Origin: Nocardia sienata NBRC 100364
GTDB lineage: Bacteria > Actinomycetota > Actinomycetes > Mycobacteriales > Mycobacteriaceae
Direction of reading: 5' to 3'
Assembly: GCF_001613205.1 (NCBI RefSeq)
Contig: NZ_BDBX01000001.1
Coordinates: 1 to 64,000 of the forward strand
Length of the DNA: 64,000 bases
Position 1 is the stretch's first letter, and each line of letters begins with the position of its first letter. The notes under the pieces are model-generated. The model made no database searches, was not told the DNA's origin, and saw only the letters and a program-made list of their open reading frames with translations. The position numbers and the translations under genes were made by a program. Below, piece by piece: positions 60,650 to 64,000 of this stretch.

Positions 60650-60937
60650 GTGGAGTACGGAGACCATTTGAGCGTCGACAGTCTTGGAGGAGGTGACTGT
60701 GCACTTACATGGCCGCCGCTGTTGGTGAGTCGGGGGCAAGGGCTCTACATCGTGGGTATCGACCCGGGGCGGGTCGGATTCGTCGAGCGCGCGGACGGTT
60801 CGTGCCAGGTCACCATCGGAGGCTGGCGGTTATACCACTTCTCGAAGGACCGCCGGCCAGGAGATCTGCGAGGTCAGGGAGTCGGCGACACCTGGTTCGC
60901 AGTCGCGCCCTCCGGAGGTAAGGCACTCGCGAAATAG
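60650..60937 (+). pseudogene. Partial COG4315-type secreted-repeat lipoprotein
   Basis: The 95 residues from a GTG at 60650 contain GGDCALTWPPLLV and QVTIGGWRLYHFSKDRRPGD, GQGVGDTWFAVAPSG. This is the C-terminal part of the secreted-repeat lipoprotein family (PF03640 type). The signal peptide and first repeat that should precede it are not found in any frame, so it is a truncated copy; the earlier in-frame start at 60314 adds only unrelated text. Confidence 0.55.
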
Positions 60938-60941
60938 GGCT

Positions 60942-61601
60942 TCAGTGGGCGAAGCGAGCCAGCGCCACCCGGTCGATCACGGTGATCCGACCACGAGTCA
61001 GCGCCAGGATATTGCGTTGTTGCAGGTCGCGCAGCACCTTGTTCGTCGTGGCCCGGGTTGTTCCTGCCATGGACGCCAGGTCTTCTTGATTGAGCCGGAT
61101 CTCGGCAGTGGAACTCGGTCCGCCGTAGATGGCGGCGAGGTCGACCAGACGTCGCACGACCCGGGTTTCGACCGGTAGATACAACGCCTCCAGCACCTGC
61201 GCGGAGAGCCGCCGCACCTGGGCGGCCAATGTGTCGATCATGACCCGGTCGATCTCCGGGTATCGCTGACGCAGTGCCATCAATTGTGCGCGACCGAACG
61301 TCAACGTCTCGGCGCTTTCCACTGCTTCGACGGTCGCGGTCCGGCGGGACCGGCTGTCCAGCACCGCCAGTTCACCGAACGAGTGGCCGGGGCCGAGCAT
61401 GGTCAGCGTCGCGATATCCCCGAGCGGGGTAGCCACCCGGACGATGAGCCGGCCGGATTTGATCAAATGCAGACAGTCACCGGGATCGCCTTCGTGGCAG
61501 ATGATTTCCCGCCGTTTGTACCGGCGCGGTGTGCACGAGGCGAGAATTTCGCGCTGTTCCGGCTCGCGTAAGCCACGAAGTATCTTGAAATCGGTCGTCA
61601 C
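60942..61601 (-). CDS. Crp/Fnr-family cyclic-nucleotide regulator
   Basis: 219 residues from a GTG at 61601. The cyclic-nucleotide-binding domain has CHEGDPGDCLHLIKSGRLIV and GPGHSFGELAVLDSRSRRTA; the helix-turn-helix is LNQEDLASMAGTTRATTNKV, LRDLQ. Its start overlaps the stop of the adenylate cyclase (GTGA), so sensor and regulator are made together and the protein probably binds cAMP. Confidence 0.9.
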   Translation of the reverse strand: MTTDFKILRGLREPEQREILASCTPRRYKRREIICHEGDPGDCLHLIKSGRLIVRVATPLGDIATLTMLGPGHSFGELAVLDSRSRRTATVEAVESAETLTFGRAQLMALRQRYPEIDRVMIDTLAAQVRRLSAQVLEALYLPVETRVVRRLVDLAAIYGGPSSTAEIRLNQEDLASMAGTTRATTNKVLRDLQQRNILALTRGRITVIDRVALARFAH

Positions 61602-63585
61602 TGTAATCCATCCAGCACATAGCAGGTCACCGGTTCGCTCCGGCCTCGGACAGTGACTGTGCCACGGCTGCGTACCTGCGCGCGCGAGCCGAGGTGTGCG
61701 TAGGTCAGCGAGCCGATGACTACGGTTCCGGGCTCCGCCAGACTTTCCAGCCGGGCGGCGAGATTGGTCGTATCGCCGATCGCGGTGTAGTTACGCATCT
61801 GCGGCGCGCCGATATTGCCGACCAGGGCTGGACCGGTATTGACCCCGACCCGGAATCGCGGCCAGCCGGGATGTCGAATCGCCGTTTCAGCGACCGCTCG
61901 CTGGAGCGCAAGCCCTGCGCCGGCCGCTCGCAGCGCGTGATCCGGCTGGTGGGTCGGTGCGTTGAACAGGGCCATCACCGCGTCGCCGACGAACTGGACG
62001 ACCGTCCCACCATGGTCCAGGATGGTCGGCACTATTACGCCGTAATACGTGTTCAGCATATGCACCACCGCTTCCGGGGGCGAGCACTCGGAGAACGGCG
62101 TGAATCCTGACAAGTCGGCCATCAGCACACTGACCTCGGCGATCCGGCCGCCGAGTCCGGCCTGGGACGGGTCGGCGATCAGTGCGGTCGCTACCGTGGG
62201 CGACATATAGGACCGGAACAGCCCGTCGATCTGCTGATACAGGCGGGCGTTCTCCAGCATGACCGATGTCCGGTCGGCGAACGATCGCAGCATCGCCAAC
62301 TCGCTATCGCTGAAGCGGCCCCCGCGCGCCGCGCCTCCAGTATTCCGGCACGACTTCCCTTGACGACCAGTGGGAACGCCAGCGACCGTGGATCGGCGGA
62401 TCCACCATCGAAGAACGCCAGTTCCCGGCCTCGAACCAGCCCCAGGCGGAATCGGTCCCGCTCGAACGCCTCCGACACCAGGCGCAGGGCCTCATCGAGG
62501 AGTTCCTGTTCGTCGCGGATCACGTTCGACCGCTCACCGATCGCCCCCAGCAGACCCAGCCGACGGACCTGCTCCCGCTCACTACCCAGCGCGTAGGCGC
62601 CCTGCTGCAGCACCGCGACCTGGCGTTCGGTGAGCCCGAATCGCCTGGACAACCGGACACCGACTGCTCCCAGCGGCTCGGTCGAGGCAACGCCGCCTTC
62701 GGCGCGCGCACGCAGCGCGTCGACCATCTCGTTCAGGGCGTGCGTGTAGTCGCGCTCCAGCCCGGCCATGGTCTGGTACAAGGTGACGCTGTCGAAGAGC
62801 CCGAGAGCCGAACCCTCCCGCCGAAATTGCAGGTGCGCGCTACCGGAGATGAGGACGAAGGCTGCCAGCATCAGCACATGCCATTCCCACCACGAGGTAT
62901 GCCAGCTGCGACTGAAACCCACGGCGAAAAGCGCCTCGGCCAGCAGTACGAAGGCGGTGAGCACACTGAGCAGCACCACCCCGCGTCGTCGTACGTACTG
63001 GTGCCCATAGCGAAACGCCGCAGTGAGATAGCACGCTGATCCGACGAAGGCCACACCAACCAGTGGTCCTTTGGCCTCGGCCGGATCGGGTGCGTGATGC
63101 AGTGGCGGTAACTGGGCCATCGATACCACTGCCCACGCTACGAGCAGCAGCATCGGGAGCGCGGACAACATCCACGCGAACCGATGCAACCGGGCGGCCG
63201 CGGCGGGCCCGAATTCGACCGCCGATACGAGGGCGGCGATGCCGCCGAGTCCCAGCCCGACAGGTACCGAATAGACGAAGCCGGCATTGGGCGTATACAG
63301 GATCACGCCCGGCGTTGCCAATGCGTGCAGTCCGAGGAAACCCGCGCTGAACTGGAATACCAGCGATACCAAGATCAATCTCGCGTCTCGGCGCATCCGG
63401 GCGGCCCGGAGCAATATCACGCCCAGGGCCATCGCGATGGCGGCGGTGGTGAACACCAACCAGAAGTGTGTCCCGTGGTGTTCGTAGTCCACGTCGAGTT
63501 CGGGGCGGGCTACCAGCAGCCACAATCCGAGCGCCGGCAATACGACATGTCCCAGCCACAGCAGAACCTTGACCGTCGACACCAC
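61598..63585 (-). pseudogene. Membrane adenylate/guanylate cyclase, split by a one-base frameshift
   Basis: Frame A (from a GTG near 63585) encodes seven or so membrane spans (VLLWLGHVVLPALGLWLLV onwards), a LuxR-like/GAF region and ends FPLVVKGSRAGILEARRAG. The rest, GRFSDSELAMLRSFADRTSV followed by a class III cyclase domain, is in the next frame. The cyclase has MADLSGFTPFSE and FVGDAVMALFN for the two metal Asp and DTTNLAARLE. The switch is at the C run 62319-62323 (G5 on the coding strand); one more G restores GGRFSD. So the gene is either newly broken or miscounted in assembly. The start codon is uncertain. It is coupled to the Crp-type gene. Confidence 0.75.
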
Positions 63586-64000
63586 GCGAACGCTACCGCG
63601 CGAACCGCCCGAGAGAAACATGTACAGCTGATCACGTCTACGCCGCTGCAGCGCCCGGCGGAATCCACCTCCGCGACCGCGTCCTCGCCTTTCTTCCCGA
63701 CCGCGGTGTGTTCCGCGGGAAGCTCGAAGAACGGATCGCCACTGTGCCGGGATCGGAAACGGGGGGCGAGGACCTGCGTCCACCGAGAACCGACTCTCAG
63801 TACAGGTGGATGACATCACGGTGGGTGGGCGGGCTTGTCGGCTTCGGTGGACGCCGGGTGGTGGGGTGCCGATATCGATGATCGACAAATTTCGGTGAGT
63901 CTCTGTGTCGGCTCGGACACACAGTGGATGTCGACGCGCGTACAGATCTCTCGGGCCCGCATCCGAAGAATTGTGGTCGCTGAAACGAACGCCATTCGAA
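63586..64000. other. End of window, no supported gene
   Basis: About 415 bases beyond the cyclase start. The minus-strand frame of the cyclase stays open to 63888 with an Arg-rich text that does not look like protein, so I left it out. The promoter of the cyclase/Crp unit must be here. Confidence 0.4.

Noticed and set aside
1..64000. CRISPR arrays, rRNA and tRNA genes
   Set aside because: No regularly spaced repeats, no rRNA-like stretches and no cloverleaf with an anticodon arm were seen on reading; small RNAs cannot be excluded without computation.

Overview
The window is high-GC actinobacterial DNA. Codons end mostly in G or C, GTG and TTG starts are common, and genes often overlap by ATGA or GTGA. 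MbtH-type domains, a LamB/YcsF-type oxoprolinase gene, PucR-type regulators and lipoprotein signals together suggest a mycolic-acid actinomycete such as Nocardia or Rhodococcus. That assignment is inference, because no rRNA or other taxonomic marker is present. I found no tRNA, rRNA or CRISPR array and no intact insertion sequence.

1-14.4 kb: part of a hybrid NRPS/PKS cluster. On the plus strand are the end of a condensation domain, a free carrier protein, a KS-AT-ACP polyketide synthase ending in a luciferase-like monooxygenase domain, and an exporter. Facing them are an A-PCP-C NRPS whose condensation motif is altered (HR for HH) and two convergent adenylation enzymes, each fused at its C-terminus to an MbtH domain. 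A SnoaL-like protein and a P450 lacking the ExxR motif follow. No thioesterase is visible, and the cluster continues beyond position 1.

14.6-18.4 kb: a GAF-domain regulator divergent from an alpha/beta hydrolase, a frameshifted AbrB-like gene coupled to a histidine phosphatase, and a regulatory stretch.

18.4-24.3 kb: a co-oriented catabolic operon of MHS-family transporter, GntR regulator, nitrilase-family amidase, DUF2848 protein, HpaB-type flavin monooxygenase, cupin and flavin reductase. GTATAC-centred palindromes lie before the operon and just after it.

24.6-40.3 kb: a second catabolic block. It holds a lipoprotein amidohydrolase, an acetoacetate-decarboxylase-like protein, a complete toluene-4-monooxygenase-type diiron oxygenase in the order A-B-D-E-F-C, a tautomerase and PxpA (LamB/YcsF). 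These are followed by biotin carrier, biotin carboxylase and AHS1/AHS2 carboxyltransferase genes, which together look like a split urea-carboxylase. A second AHS1/AHS2 pair converges on the first across a strong terminator hairpin, and a PucR-type regulator diverges from it. The arrangement suggests oxygenation followed by ATP- and biotin-dependent opening of an amide, lactam or similar N-containing substrate. The substrate itself is not visible.

40.5-48.6 kb: a succinate-semialdehyde-type dehydrogenase, an MFS transporter relic, and a four-gene 2-oxoacid dehydrogenase complex (E3, E1alpha, E1beta, E2) downstream of another PucR-type regulator. These would feed products into central metabolism.

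49-55 kb: a secreted quinoprotein-like propeller, relics of an integrase and a SulP transporter around two small divergent ORFs, a MarR-type regulator with an ABC exporter, and an NmrA-like protein.

55.6-64 kb: a toxin/immunity locus with a degenerate second toxin copy, cell-envelope lipoproteins, and a membrane adenylate cyclase (split by a one-base G-tract frameshift) coupled to a Crp-type regulator. Frameshifts at G/C-rich tracts occur in three genes, so some may be assembly errors.
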